Assembly: GCF_001552595.1 (NCBI RefSeq)
Contig: NZ_BCRM01000028.1
Location: 1 to 64,000 of the forward strand
DNA: 64,000 nt
Direction: 5' to 3'
Source: Rhodococcus erythropolis NBRC 15567
GTDB taxonomy: Bacteria > Actinomycetota > Actinomycetes > Mycobacteriales > Mycobacteriaceae
Below, in pieces: positions 34,032 to 42,066 of the stretch. Each line of letters begins with the position of its first letter. Within the stretch, counting starts at the first letter, position 1. Below the pieces are notes generated by a model, which was given only the letters and a program-made list of their open reading frames with translations, made no database searches and was not told where the DNA came from. The position numbers and the translations under genes are program-made.

Positions 34032-34988
34032 ATGGCTACCAACAACCCCGGATCGTTCATCGGACCCGTCGACGCCACGCGCGTCCCCCGCTACGCCGAG
34101 CCGACCACTTTTGCGCGTCTGCCGCGCCTCGATGAGGTCTCGCGCGCCGACGTGACAATCCTCGGCATCCCCTTCGATTCGGGTGTCAGCTACCGACCCG
34201 GCGCTCGGTTCGGTCCGGGGCACATCCGCGCTGCGTCGAAGCTGCTGCGTCCGTACAACCCCGCGCTCAAGGTCTCGCCCTTCGCCAACCAGCAGGTAGC
34301 CGATTTCGGCGACATCGGCGTCAACCCCTTCGACATTCAGGAAGCTCTCACGACGGTTCAGTCCGCCGTGACCGACCTGCGCGCCGACGGTTCCTCCGTG
34401 CTCACGCTCGGCGGCGACCACACCATCGCACTTCCGATCCTGCGCTCACTGGCCCGCGATCACGGCCCGATCGCCGTCCTGCACTTCGACGCTCACCTCG
34501 ACACCTGGGACACCTACTTCGGTCAGCCTTTCACTCACGGCACCCCCTTCCGTCGCGCCAGCGAAGAAGGCCTGATCGACATGGAGCGTTCCCAGCACAT
34601 CGGTATCCGTGGACCGCTCTACAGCGAGAAAGACCTCGAAGACGACCGCGTCCTCGGCTTCCAGGTGATCCGCAGTGACGACTACGAGGTCGACGGCGTC
34701 GCCAGCATCGTCGAGCGCATGCGTAAGCGCCTCGACGGTGGCCCGGTGTACGTCTCCGTCGACATCGACGTGCTCGATCCCGCCCACGCTCCGGGTACCG
34801 GAACACCCGAAGCGGGCGGCATGACCTCTCGCGAATTGTTGAACACACTGCGCGGGTTGGTGGGACTCAACGTGGTCGGCGCCGACATCGTCGAGGTAGC
34901 ACCGGCGTACGACCACGCCGAGATCACCGGTATCGCAGCGGCTCACGTCGCTTACGAGTTGCTGTCGGTGCTCGCACTCAATCGCTGA
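34032..34988 (+). CDS. Agmatinase-family ureohydrolase, probable guanidinobutyrase
   Basis: 318 residues from ATG 34032. Manganese ligands of the arginase/agmatinase fold are all present: GGDHT at 127-131, [10 protein letters not shown] at 151-160, and [19 protein letters not shown] near 237-255. The longer frame from 33933 would start inside the promoter motif. It removes urea from a guanidino compound. Next to the monooxygenase/amidase pair, 4-guanidinobutyrate is the likeliest substrate, giving GABA for GabT/GabD. Agmatine is the alternative. Its last 37 bases overlap the convergent methyltransferase gene. Confidence 0.88.
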   Translation: MATNNPGSFIGPVDATRVPRYAEPTTFARLPRLDEVSRADVTILGIPFDSGVSYRPGARFGPGHIRAASKLLRPYNPALKVSPFANQQVADFGDIGVNPFDIQEALTTVQSAVTDLRADGSSVLTLGGDHTIALPILRSLARDHGPIAVLHFDAHLDTWDTYFGQPFTHGTPFRRASEEGLIDMERSQHIGIRGPLYSEKDLEDDRVLGFQVIRSDDYEVDGVASIVERMRKRLDGGPVYVSVDIDVLDPAHAPGTGTPEAGGMTSRELLNTLRGLVGLNVVGADIVEVAPAYDHAEITGIAAAHVAYELLSVLALNR

Positions 34989-35626
34989 AGCAGCACAACG
35001 GTATCCGTGGTGTGATGCATCTCGGGGTTCGCGGGAAGATCACGTTCCCGCGACTCCGAGACCAACACCTTCCAACCATCGGTGAACAGCGACTCCACGT
35101 ATTCGGGTGTATGCAGCATTGCCCGATGATGTTCGGTGGGCGACTCGTGGGGCGAGTGGCCCACGATCAGCAAATGCCCGCCCGGCGCGACCAGATCTCC
35201 GAGAGCACGGAACAATTCCCCGCGCGCGGGTTCGAGCATGTGGAAGAACTGCGCGGACACCAGATCGAACGATCGACCCTGCGGATCCCACTTCGTCAGG
35301 TCGGCTTCCAGCCATTCGATGTCGACGCCCTCGCCCTCGACGTGAGCCTGGGCGCGACTGAGCGCTACCGACGATATGTCGGTGCCGGTGACCTTCCACC
35401 CGCGACGTGCCAACCACAAAGCGTCGGCGCCTTCGCCGCAACCGACGTCGAGTGCAGTGCCCGGTTCGAGGTCGGAGGCTTCGGCAATCAACTGTGGGTT
35501 GGGATTTCCGCTCCAGCGCGCGGGACGTTCCTCGTACAGCGAGTTCCAGAACTGTGCGTCCGCCTTGGCGTACGGATTCTCGGTGGTTTCAGAGTTTTCG
35601 TGGTGATTGTGGTGTTCGTGGCTCAT
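34952..35626 (-). CDS. Class I SAM-dependent methyltransferase
   Basis: 224 residues from ATG 35626. A His-rich N-terminus (MSHEHHNHH) is followed by a Rossmann methyltransferase: [15 protein letters not shown], motif [17 protein letters not shown] (about 57-72), VTGTDIS for the acidic ribose-binding residue, and [10 protein letters not shown]. The pattern resembles TehB/thiopurine-type methyltransferases that can modify metalloids, but the substrate is not evident. The His-rich start could bind metal. Upstream ATG at 35692 lacks a ribosome site. Confidence 0.85.
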   Translation of the reverse strand: MSHEHHNHHENSETTENPYAKADAQFWNSLYEERPARWSGNPNPQLIAEASDLEPGTALDVGCGEGADALWLARRGWKVTGTDISSVALSRAQAHVEGEGVDIEWLEADLTKWDPQGRSFDLVSAQFFHMLEPARGELFRALGDLVAPGGHLLIVGHSPHESPTEHHRAMLHTPEYVESLFTDGWKVLVSESRERDLPANPEMHHTTDTVVLLQRLSASTDSNS

Positions 35627-35719
35627 GCACCCAGGATGAACGACCTTCCACAACTCACGCAACCATCTTTGCCGAAACAGCAACTTCTCCATTTCGACGC
35701 TCTGCTAACGTCACGCTTC

Positions 35720-36175
35720 GTGGCAGGTGGATTTCCCGTGTTTCGTCTCTACTGCAACTCAGAGGGCTCACACGTTTTGTGTTGTGCGCATTTCCCCGAG
35801 TTCAGCGGTTCGAACGCGGACGAAGAGTTCACCACTCAGCAGAGTTTCGACCGCGCAGTCGAGAAGATGCTGCGCGAGGCGTCCTTCGAACCGACAACCC
35901 TGACGTTGGTGGGCGAGCAACAGGGATATCCAGTCGGAGACCACCTGTTCGATGCGACGGTTCCGCGAACCGGCAGAGTCTCCTTTGCCTTTCAAGAAGC
36001 CGGACCGCCGTGGATCATTCTCGGCCTCGATGTTTCTTCTGAAAAATTCTGGTCCGAGATCGACGAAGACGAAGATCTCCTCGCCCTCGGCCCGATCTCT
36101 CCGTTGACGTCGGTCCCTGCCGTTGTACTCACTGCAACCGGGTGGCCACGGCAAAATGACCTCGACTCACCGTGA
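35720..36175 (+). CDS. Hypothetical protein
   Basis: 151 residues from GTG 35720; GTG 35738 is also possible. A TAACGT -10-like element ends nine bases before the start, so the mRNA may be leaderless. I recognise no domain. The protein is acidic, with SEGSHVLCCAHFPEF near the N-terminus, WSEIDEDEDLL near the C-terminus, no signal peptide and no membrane helix. It is divergent from the methyltransferase gene with under 100 bases between. Coding is supported by a long frame with third-position GC bias. Confidence 0.55.
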   Translation: MAGGFPVFRLYCNSEGSHVLCCAHFPEFSGSNADEEFTTQQSFDRAVEKMLREASFEPTTLTLVGEQQGYPVGDHLFDATVPRTGRVSFAFQEAGPPWIILGLDVSSEKFWSEIDEDEDLLALGPISPLTSVPAVVLTATGWPRQNDLDSP

Positions 36176-36343
36176 CCTGAACTGGTTCATCACCCCGGTT
36201 CTCGTGAGATCGAACAAAAATCGGCATGATTTTCGTGAAGATCGACCGAGATGCCCGTCACGTCCTACGCCAAGATTTAGCGGTCACACTCGACCGCGCC
36301 CTCTCGAATTTCGCTCGGGCCCTGGCTCCTTCACGGAGGCACA

Positions 36344-37945
36344 ATGAAACACCGCTCTTATCCGGCACTTGCAACGGCCGCGGGGCTCGCACTCGTGTTG
36401 TCGGCTTGCAGCTCGGGAGACACGTCCTCGGGCTCCGACGGCGGTGAACCTCTGACAGACGGAACCTTCCGTTATGCGTTGCAAGCCGATCCGGGTGCAC
36501 TCAACCCGATCATGTCCGGCTCCGCGGCAACCGCTGACATCTCGAGGCTGGCCTACGACTCCCTGGTCTACCAGGATCCGGACACCAGTGAATTCAAACC
36601 GTGGTTGGCAGAGAAATGGGAAGAGACGCCGACCTCCGCATCCTTCACCATCCGCGAGGGAGTGACCTGTACCGACGGGTCGACGCTGAACGCGCAGACC
36701 GTCGCGAACAACATCAACTTCGTGGCTGATCCGGCCAACGGTTCACAACAACGCGGCACCACGGTCCCCGTAGGCGCTTCGGCCACTGCCGATCCCGCGA
36801 CCCGCACCATCACGGTCACCACTCCGGCGCCGAGCCCCTTCCTCCTCCTCACGGTCAGTCGCCTCCCGATCATGTGCGACGCCGGACTCGCGGACCCGAC
36901 CGCCTCGAACAAGAAGTCTCTCGGTTCCGGGATGTTCGAAGTCACCGAAGTCGCCGCCAACGACCACTACACGTTCGAGCGTCGTGACGGCTACAACTGG
37001 GGCCCCGACGACACCACCTCCGACACACCAGGTGTCCCCAAGACCGTCATCGCTGTCATGGCACCCAATGTCAGCACCGCCGCAAACCAGCTTCTCTCCG
37101 GCGAACTCAACGCATCTCCGATCGCCGGTCCGGACAAGGACCGGATCGAAGCCGCCAATTTCGCCTCGATCAATCGCCCGATGCCGTCCGGTCAGATGTA
37201 CTTCAACCAGATCGCGAACAATCCCACCAGCGATCCCGCCGTTCGCAAAGCACTCATCCAGGGAGTCAATCTCGACGATCTGGCAGAAGTTATCACTGCC
37301 GGCCAGGGCACCCGCGCAACAAGTCTCGTCGGTGTAGAGCCCCGCGCCTGCGTGTACGACTCCGTCACCGGCAACATTCCGGACTACGACGTCAGCGCAG
37401 CGAAGGCAACCTTGGACGCGGCCGGCTGGACCGCCGGGTCGGACGGAAAACGAAGCAAAGACGGAAACCCGTTGACACTCCGCCTCTTCTACGCAGGAGG
37501 CGAAGAGGCTCGCAGCGCAGCAGCCGAACTCGCTCAATCTGCATGGTCGGATCTCGGCGCAAACGTCGAGGTAACGGGAGCCGACCAGACCAAAGTTGTC
37601 GACGTCATGCTCAGCGGTAAAGACAACAATCAGTGGGACATCGCATGGATCCAGATCAACAATTCGATTCCCAGCGGGTTCACCCCGTTCTTCACCGGAC
37701 CTGCTCCGGCAGCCGGTAAGAATTTCTCTTCGATCAACAACCCCGCCTACGAAGCAGCGGTGGCCAAGGCTTCCGCGTTGACCGGCGACGCAGCGTGCGC
37801 AGAGTGGGCAGACGCCGAGTCGCAGATCACCAAGACGGTGTCCGCGGTGCCGTTCGCGAATACGAACATGAGCTTCTACTTCAACAAGGCCGGGCTCGCA
37901 TTCGGTAAGTCCTTCATCGGGTCTGCACTGCGTCTCTACCAGTAG
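36344..37945 (+). CDS. ABC transporter substrate-binding lipoprotein, family 5
   Basis: 533 residues. The lipoprotein signal has lipobox VLSAC with Cys22. A family 5 peptide/nickel-type binding fold follows: FRYALQADPGALNPI, AYDSLVYQDPDTSEFKPWLA (DSLVYQD then FKPWLAEKW) and REGVTCTDGSTLNAQTV. CACGGAGG lies before the ATG. No permease or ATPase gene is adjacent, so it must work with components elsewhere. A clear paralogue lies at 47629-49236. It is followed by a strong hairpin terminator. Peptides, oligosaccharides or siderophore-like ligands are possible. Confidence 0.9.
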   Translation: MKHRSYPALATAAGLALVLSACSSGDTSSGSDGGEPLTDGTFRYALQADPGALNPIMSGSAATADISRLAYDSLVYQDPDTSEFKPWLAEKWEETPTSASFTIREGVTCTDGSTLNAQTVANNINFVADPANGSQQRGTTVPVGASATADPATRTITVTTPAPSPFLLLTVSRLPIMCDAGLADPTASNKKSLGSGMFEVTEVAANDHYTFERRDGYNWGPDDTTSDTPGVPKTVIAVMAPNVSTAANQLLSGELNASPIAGPDKDRIEAANFASINRPMPSGQMYFNQIANNPTSDPAVRKALIQGVNLDDLAEVITAGQGTRATSLVGVEPRACVYDSVTGNIPDYDVSAAKATLDAAGWTAGSDGKRSKDGNPLTLRLFYAGGEEARSAAAELAQSAWSDLGANVEVTGADQTKVVDVMLSGKDNNQWDIAWIQINNSIPSGFTPFFTGPAPAAGKNFSSINNPAYEAAVAKASALTGDAACAEWADAESQITKTVSAVPFANTNMSFYFNKAGLAFGKSFIGSALRLYQ

Positions 37946-37965
37946 TCCGATCGATCGAAACCCCT

Positions 37966-38016
37966 GTGGTAACGAGATATGTCAGATCAGTGCGATCTGA
38001 CGTATCTCGTTGCCAC
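37966..38016. terminator. Long hairpin terminator
   Basis: 23-bp arms 37966-37988 and 37994-38016 pair with only G-T wobbles around a 5-base loop. It ends the binding-protein gene and overlaps the 3' end of the convergent QueD-like frame. Confidence 0.85.
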
Positions 38017-38377
38017 ACCTATCGTCTCGTTGTCCAGCTCGACGTAGGTCAGCTGAGGAATCGTGGACGCAAGTTCCGTGAAAGACCACTTCGCAACGTT
38101 CTCGAATGACGGACGGAAATCGAAAATCTCCGGCCAGACACCGCTCGCCAATCGCTCGGCGCACCGATCGACGGACTCGTCGAGAGCGTCCGTGTCGACA
38201 AACCATCCACGTTCGCCGAGTTGGTCGTCCTCGAACGAGAACCCGACTCGCATCGTCACACGAAATCCCTCGGCAGGCATCAGCGGCGGCAAATTCTTTG
38301 CGTCCCGCACGGGTGCCGGAAGCCGCCGGAAACCCTTGCCTCACAGCGAATGTACGACGGATCTCGATGCTGAACAT
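37987..38377 (-). pseudogene. 6-carboxytetrahydropterin synthase (QueD/PTPS)-like gene, apparent frameshift
   Basis: An open frame of 107 codons (38310 to 37987) has the PTPS-family back half: MRVGFSFEDDQ, GWFVDTDALDESVDRC, PSFENVAKWSFTEL, YVELDNETIGVATRYV. Its front half, MFSIEIRRTFAVRQ from ATG 38377, lies in another frame. Joining the two needs one extra base near 38338. Alternatively, a short protein starts at GTG 38310. The usual zinc-binding HGH is absent, so it would be a divergent member. It may be a real mutation or a sequencing error. It lies 35 bases downstream of csoR on the same strand. Confidence 0.55.
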
Positions 38378-38412
38378 GACGACCACGGTATCAATGTTCG
38401 TCGAGCACAGTT

Positions 38413-38778
38413 CTACGAGCGAACGAGCCTCGCAATCGCGTCGGTCGCTTCCTTCACCTTTGCCTCCGCCTCGGGACCACCGTCAACGGCAGCTTTGACG
38501 ACGCAGTGGCTGATGTGGTCCTCGAGCAGCCCCATGGCCACCGCGTGGAGAGCCTTGGTCATCGCCGAAACCTGCGTGAGAATGTCGATGCAGTACTTGT
38601 CCTCGTCGACCATGCGCTGCAGGCCGCGGGCTTGACCCTCGATGCGACGCAGGCGCCCTAGGTAGTCGTCCTTGGCGGTGATGTAGCCGTGGGAATCACC
38701 CGTGCAGCACACATCGCCGGTCGTATCATTGCCCGGGGCACTGCTTGGAGCGTTGCCCACTGCTGTCGCTTCCGACAT
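38413..38778 (-). CDS. csoR: CsoR-family copper-sensing repressor
   Basis: 121 residues, AGGAGG before the ATG. DUF156 features: YLGRLRRIEGQARGLQRMVDE, then the metal-binding trio Cys in KYCIDIL and His/Cys in DHISHCV, followed by the C-terminal helix. The N-terminus has an extra CCTGDSHG segment. Cu(I) binding releases it from DNA. Four palindromic GC-tract sites of CsoR type lie between 39.8 and 43.95 kb, so it probably controls the surrounding genes. Confidence 0.92.
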   Translation of the reverse strand: MSEATAVGNAPSSAPGNDTTGDVCCTGDSHGYITAKDDYLGRLRRIEGQARGLQRMVDEDKYCIDILTQVSAMTKALHAVAMGLLEDHISHCVVKAAVDGGPEAEAKVKEATDAIARLVRS

Positions 38779-38976
38779 TCGATGTCCTCCTGTTCGTCAA
38801 CGCGTGACCTCGCAACAATTCTCGTTACCGGGGCGATGAGCGGATACTCTTCGACTTCCGTTGTCTTGCAGAGCAATCACTGCGCACATCGCCACGCATT
38901 TCGCTACTGCACGAACAGATGGGTGCATGGTGATCGCCCATGCCCGTTTTCCCGTTGCTGCGAAACTCATTCGGTC

Positions 38977-39807
38977 TCAGTGCCCGTGGTGCGAGTGGCT
39001 CGAGTGTTCGACCCCAGGCGTGGTCGCATTGTCGGCCGTCAGAGTGAATTCCGCCGTACGCACCACTTCGCCATGTTTGAAGTCCAGGAACAACCGGTAG
39101 TCCTCAGCGCTCGGCATGTTGGCGTAGAAGGTGATTGCCGGTCCAGCCGGCGTGACACCGTCACCCGGATGACCATCCGGATGCACATGGAGATAGGCGA
39201 GGTCGGAGGCACGCAACGCGACCAGATGCCCGTACGCGGCAAGGTAGGGCTGCAAGTCTGTGACCGGGATTCCGTCACGACTGACCGAGAGCGTGAGCTT
39301 CGATGTCTGGCCGGCATGGGCCGCGCCTTCGAGAGAGACGGTATAGCCGTCGACCGTCGTGACGGCAGCAGCGGCGGGCAACGGCCGAGGATCATAGGAC
39401 CCGGCGACGCGTACATCCGCACTCAGCGTCATTCCGTCACCCCCGTCCGGGGTGAAGTCAGCGAAGACTCGGTAGTCTCCCGCGTGATCGAAATCGACTG
39501 ACACACGCCAGTTTCCGTTCTCGTCCAATTCGGGATGCACGTGCTGGAATCCGGTCAGGTCCAGACCGACCACGATCAGATGCAACTGCTTGTCGTGGGT
39601 GTCGGTGTACCTGGTCAACGGAGTTCCAACCGAATCCAGGATCCGGAACTGCAAGGGGACATGGCTGCCGACGGCCGCCTCCGACGTTGCCAATTCCAGT
39701 GTGTAGCCGTTGCCGCTGAACATCTTGCCCTCCAAAGTTTGGGTCGGCAGCACTTTCGTTGCCGTCTGCGTCGGGTTCAACACTCCTTGAATTCGAACCT
39801 GTTGCAA
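38977..39807 (-). CDS. Copper-cluster protein with extracytoplasmic-type domain, apparently lacking a signal
   Basis: 276 residues. Two beta-rich halves carry repeated HxH segments: DKQLHLIVVGLDLTGFQHVHPELD near 91-114 (HLIV, QHVHP), YLHVHPDGHPGD near 219, and a His-rich tail HSSHSHHGH. Related actinobacterial proteins, as recalled, carry an N-terminal membrane anchor and sit in copper operons. Here only 28 unrelated residues precede the domain. The start is uncertain: TTG 39807 or a later TTG/GTG. A CsoR-like palindrome lies just upstream at 39815-39833, consistent with copper induction. Confidence 0.7.
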   Translation of the reverse strand: MQQVRIQGVLNPTQTATKVLPTQTLEGKMFSGNGYTLELATSEAAVGSHVPLQFRILDSVGTPLTRYTDTHDKQLHLIVVGLDLTGFQHVHPELDENGNWRVSVDFDHAGDYRVFADFTPDGGDGMTLSADVRVAGSYDPRPLPAAAAVTTVDGYTVSLEGAAHAGQTSKLTLSVSRDGIPVTDLQPYLAAYGHLVALRASDLAYLHVHPDGHPGDGVTPAGPAITFYANMPSAEDYRLFLDFKHGEVVRTAEFTLTADNATTPGVEHSSHSHHGH

Positions 39808-39814
39808 TTTGTAC

Positions 39815-39833
39815 CATACCCCCCTAGGGTATG
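39815..39833. promoter_or_regulatory. CsoR-like operator 1
   Basis: CATACCC-CCCTA-GGGTATG, a perfect 7-bp inverted repeat, lies between the divergent His-rich protein gene (left) and the small ORF/MFS gene (right). Confidence 0.75.
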
Positions 39834-39877
39834 CAACGAACTACTCGAACACCATGAATTCACTCGAAGGAGATCCG

Positions 39878-40018
39878 ATGCGCATCTACGCAGAGCGCCG
39901 GCCGAATGAGTTCCAAGAACAGCATTTCCCCGCGCACCTCAACGAAGCGCTGCGCCGATGTCGCCCAGGCTCGCTTTCGACACCCCCTGACCACACGAGC
40001 ATCACCTATACCCCGTAG
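39878..40018 (+). CDS. Small ORF with strong ribosome site, function unknown
   Basis: 46 codons from ATG 39878, with GAAGGAG five bases upstream. The N-terminal half is charged and plausibly coding (MRIYAERRPNEF, then LNEALRRC), while the tail is low-complexity Ser/Thr/Pro and its stop falls inside the second CsoR-like site. It could be a copper-responsive leader peptide of the MFS gene 17 bases downstream, or a decayed gene whose ribosome site survives. Confidence 0.4.
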   Translation: MRIYAERRPNEFQEQHFPAHLNEALRRCRPGSLSTPPDHTSITYTP

Positions 40019-40023
40019 AGGTA
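40004..40023. promoter_or_regulatory. CsoR-like operator 2
   Basis: ACCTATACCCCGTAGAGGTA has the same TATACCCC core and trailing AGGTA as the sites at 43791 and 43929 but imperfect arms. It lies directly before the MFS gene at 40035. Confidence 0.5.
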
Positions 40024-40034
40024 AGGAACTCAGA

Positions 40035-41465
40035 ATGTCCACACAACCGAAATCCACCCGTAAGTGGTGGGCGTTGGCGTTGATCGCCGCCGCTCAGTTC
40101 ATGGTCATCATGGACACCTCGATCATCGGTGTCGCTCTCCCCCAGATGCAGAGCGATCTCGGCTTTTCCCAGGAAGGCCTGACCTGGGTCTTCAATGCGT
40201 ACGTCATCGCATTCGGCGGGCTACTCCTCCTCGGCGGCCGCCTGTCCGACCTGTTCGGCGCCCGCAGAGTGTTCTCCGCTGGTTGGCTGATCCTGCTGAT
40301 CGGTTCCGTTGTCGCCGGTGCCGCCGGTAACGTTGCCGTCGAACTTGCGGGCCGCGCCGTTCAGGGTGCCGGTGCCGCACTCATCGCACCATCGGCGCTC
40401 ACCTTGCTGATGATGCTGTTCGGCAGCACGCAGAAAGAGATGACCAAGGCGCTGTCCATCTACGGCGCTGCCGCCCCGGCAGGCGGTACGGCCGGAGTGT
40501 TCCTCGGCGGCGTCATCACCGAATACACCAGCTGGCCTTGGGTGTTTTACCTCAACATTCCCATCGCCGTCATCGCGCTGATCGCTACTCCCCTCCTGAT
40601 GCCGAACGCACCGGCACGTACCGGGTCGATCGACTTCCTCGGCGCACTCGCTGTCACCGCAGGTCTTGCTGTCGGAGTCTTCGGCATCGTCAGAGCACCT
40701 GATGTCGGATGGGGATCCGGGCAGACGTGGCTGGCGCTCGCCGTTTCGGCCGCGCTGTTGGGTGCATTCGTGTTGATCCAGTCCAAGCGTCGGGAACCTC
40801 TGGTGCGTCTGGGAATCTTCAAGGCGCCCAACCTCGGTGCCGCGAACATCGCTCAGCTCGTCCTCGGCGCTGCCTGGATACCGATGTGGTTCTTCCTGAA
40901 CCTGTACCTGCAGCAAGTGCTCGGATACAGCGCCTTCCCGGCCGGTGCGGCGCTGCTGCCGATGACGATCTTCGTCATGCTCGGCATGGTCGTCGTGGCA
41001 CCACGGGCCATGGCACGCTTCGGTGCAAAAGCGATGATCGTGACCGGATTGCTGGTACTGGGAATCGGTTTGGGTTGGATGTCGTTGATCCGGCCCACCG
41101 GCAACTTCTGGGTCGACGTACTGCCGGCGTCGCTCGTGGCTGCGGCAGGTATGACGCTGGCGTTCATTCCCTCACTCGGTACGGCGATTTCGGCTGCACG
41201 CCCGGAAGAGGGCGGATTGGCTTCCGGCATCGTCAACGTCAGCTACCAGGTCGGCTCGGCTGTCGGCCTCGCGGTGATGACCGCGATCGCAGCAGTGTTC
41301 GGCGCTGATCAACTCGGTGACCTGACGGAGTTGACGAACGGTTTCTCCGCCGTGTTCCTGGGAGCAGCCGCCATCGCAGTGGTGGGCGCAGCAATCACCG
41401 CGGTCGTGATGCGGTCGACCAAGGTCGACGATCCTCGAACCGTTCAATCCACCGTCAATTCTTGA
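40035..41465 (+). CDS. MFS exporter, DHA2 (14-helix) family
   Basis: 476 residues from ATG 40035 (AAGGAA upstream). DHA2 signature blocks: FMVIMDTSIIGVALPQMQSD in helix 1 (MVIMDTSI then VALPQM), TWVFNAYVIAFGGLLLLGGRLSD (YVIAFGGLLLLGGRLSDLFG), GRAVQGAGAALIAPSAL, and FYLNIPIAV motif C region. It is a proton-driven drug or toxic-compound exporter. A CsoR-like site and small ORF precede it, and a CMD-family gene and another MFS gene follow, so it appears to belong to the copper-responsive row. Confidence 0.92.
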   Translation: MSTQPKSTRKWWALALIAAAQFMVIMDTSIIGVALPQMQSDLGFSQEGLTWVFNAYVIAFGGLLLLGGRLSDLFGARRVFSAGWLILLIGSVVAGAAGNVAVELAGRAVQGAGAALIAPSALTLLMMLFGSTQKEMTKALSIYGAAAPAGGTAGVFLGGVITEYTSWPWVFYLNIPIAVIALIATPLLMPNAPARTGSIDFLGALAVTAGLAVGVFGIVRAPDVGWGSGQTWLALAVSAALLGAFVLIQSKRREPLVRLGIFKAPNLGAANIAQLVLGAAWIPMWFFLNLYLQQVLGYSAFPAGAALLPMTIFVMLGMVVVAPRAMARFGAKAMIVTGLLVLGIGLGWMSLIRPTGNFWVDVLPASLVAAAGMTLAFIPSLGTAISAARPEEGGLASGIVNVSYQVGSAVGLAVMTAIAAVFGADQLGDLTELTNGFSAVFLGAAAIAVVGAAITAVVMRSTKVDDPRTVQSTVNS

Positions 41466-41471
41466 CCAACT

Positions 41472-41517
41472 CCGGTGGTGGGTTCGGCCGGCTGTCACCA
41501 GCCGAACCCACCACCGG
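41472..41517. terminator. Hairpin between MFS and CMD genes
   Basis: A perfect 17-bp stem (41472-41488 with 41501-41517) and 12-base loop without a T-run. It may be a partial terminator or an mRNA-processing element inside the row of genes. Confidence 0.6.
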
Positions 41518-41538
41518 CGGAACCACTTAGGACTCGTT

Positions 41539-42066
41539 ATGTCGCGCCTTGCATCTCTCACGCCCACCACCGCTGTCGGTGCATCTAAAGACCTTCTCGC
41601 CGAACTCGTCAACCGTCATGGACAGGTCGGTGACATGGTCGCGGCGATGGCTCATTCGCCCGCCGTACTGGGTGGCTATCTGCAACTCAGCCGGGCAATG
41701 AAGCGAGCGAAACTGAGCCGCAAGATCACCGAGCGAATCTCGATCGCCGTGCAGGTCCAGCAAGGTTGCGCTGTTTGCCTCGAAGCCCACGTTGCCGCCG
41801 CGCACGCCAACGGCGTCGAGGCGGACGAGATCGAGCGTGCCCGCGCGGGCACGTCCGCCGATCCTGCCATCGCGGCAATGATCGACCTCGGACTTCGCGT
41901 CTATCGGGAGCCTGCCTCGATTTCAGACGAACACATCGCGGGCCTTCGAGCGCACGGCTACGGTGATCGCGAGATCGCCGACGTCGTCGGAATCGTCGCC
42001 CTCAATGTCCTGACCGGAGCTTTCAATCTTGTCGCGGGAGTGAAACCAGATGAACCGGACCGCTAG
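41539..42066 (+). CDS. Carboxymuconolactone decarboxylase/AhpD-like protein
   Basis: 175 residues. The CMD domain has the redox motif CAVCLEAH (CxxC plus His, about 76-83) preceded by LSRKITERISIAVQV, typical of AhpD-like peroxide-handling proteins. A second half has GLRVYREPASISDEHI and DVVGIVALNVLTGAFN. Such proteins often accompany metal or oxidative stress exporters. It overlaps the next MFS gene by 17 bases, so the two are cotranscribed. Confidence 0.88.
   Translation: MSRLASLTPTTAVGASKDLLAELVNRHGQVGDMVAAMAHSPAVLGGYLQLSRAMKRAKLSRKITERISIAVQVQQGCAVCLEAHVAAAHANGVEADEIERARAGTSADPAIAAMIDLGLRVYREPASISDEHIAGLRAHGYGDREIADVVGIVALNVLTGAFNLVAGVKPDEPDR

Noticed and set aside
35012-35719. Upstream extension of the hypothetical gene at 35720
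   Set aside because: It runs antisense through the methyltransferase gene; only the part after 35720 has independent support.
38977-39807. Reading the His-rich protein as a multicopper oxidase
   Set aside because: The HxH segments lack the spacing and Cys ligand of multicopper oxidases.
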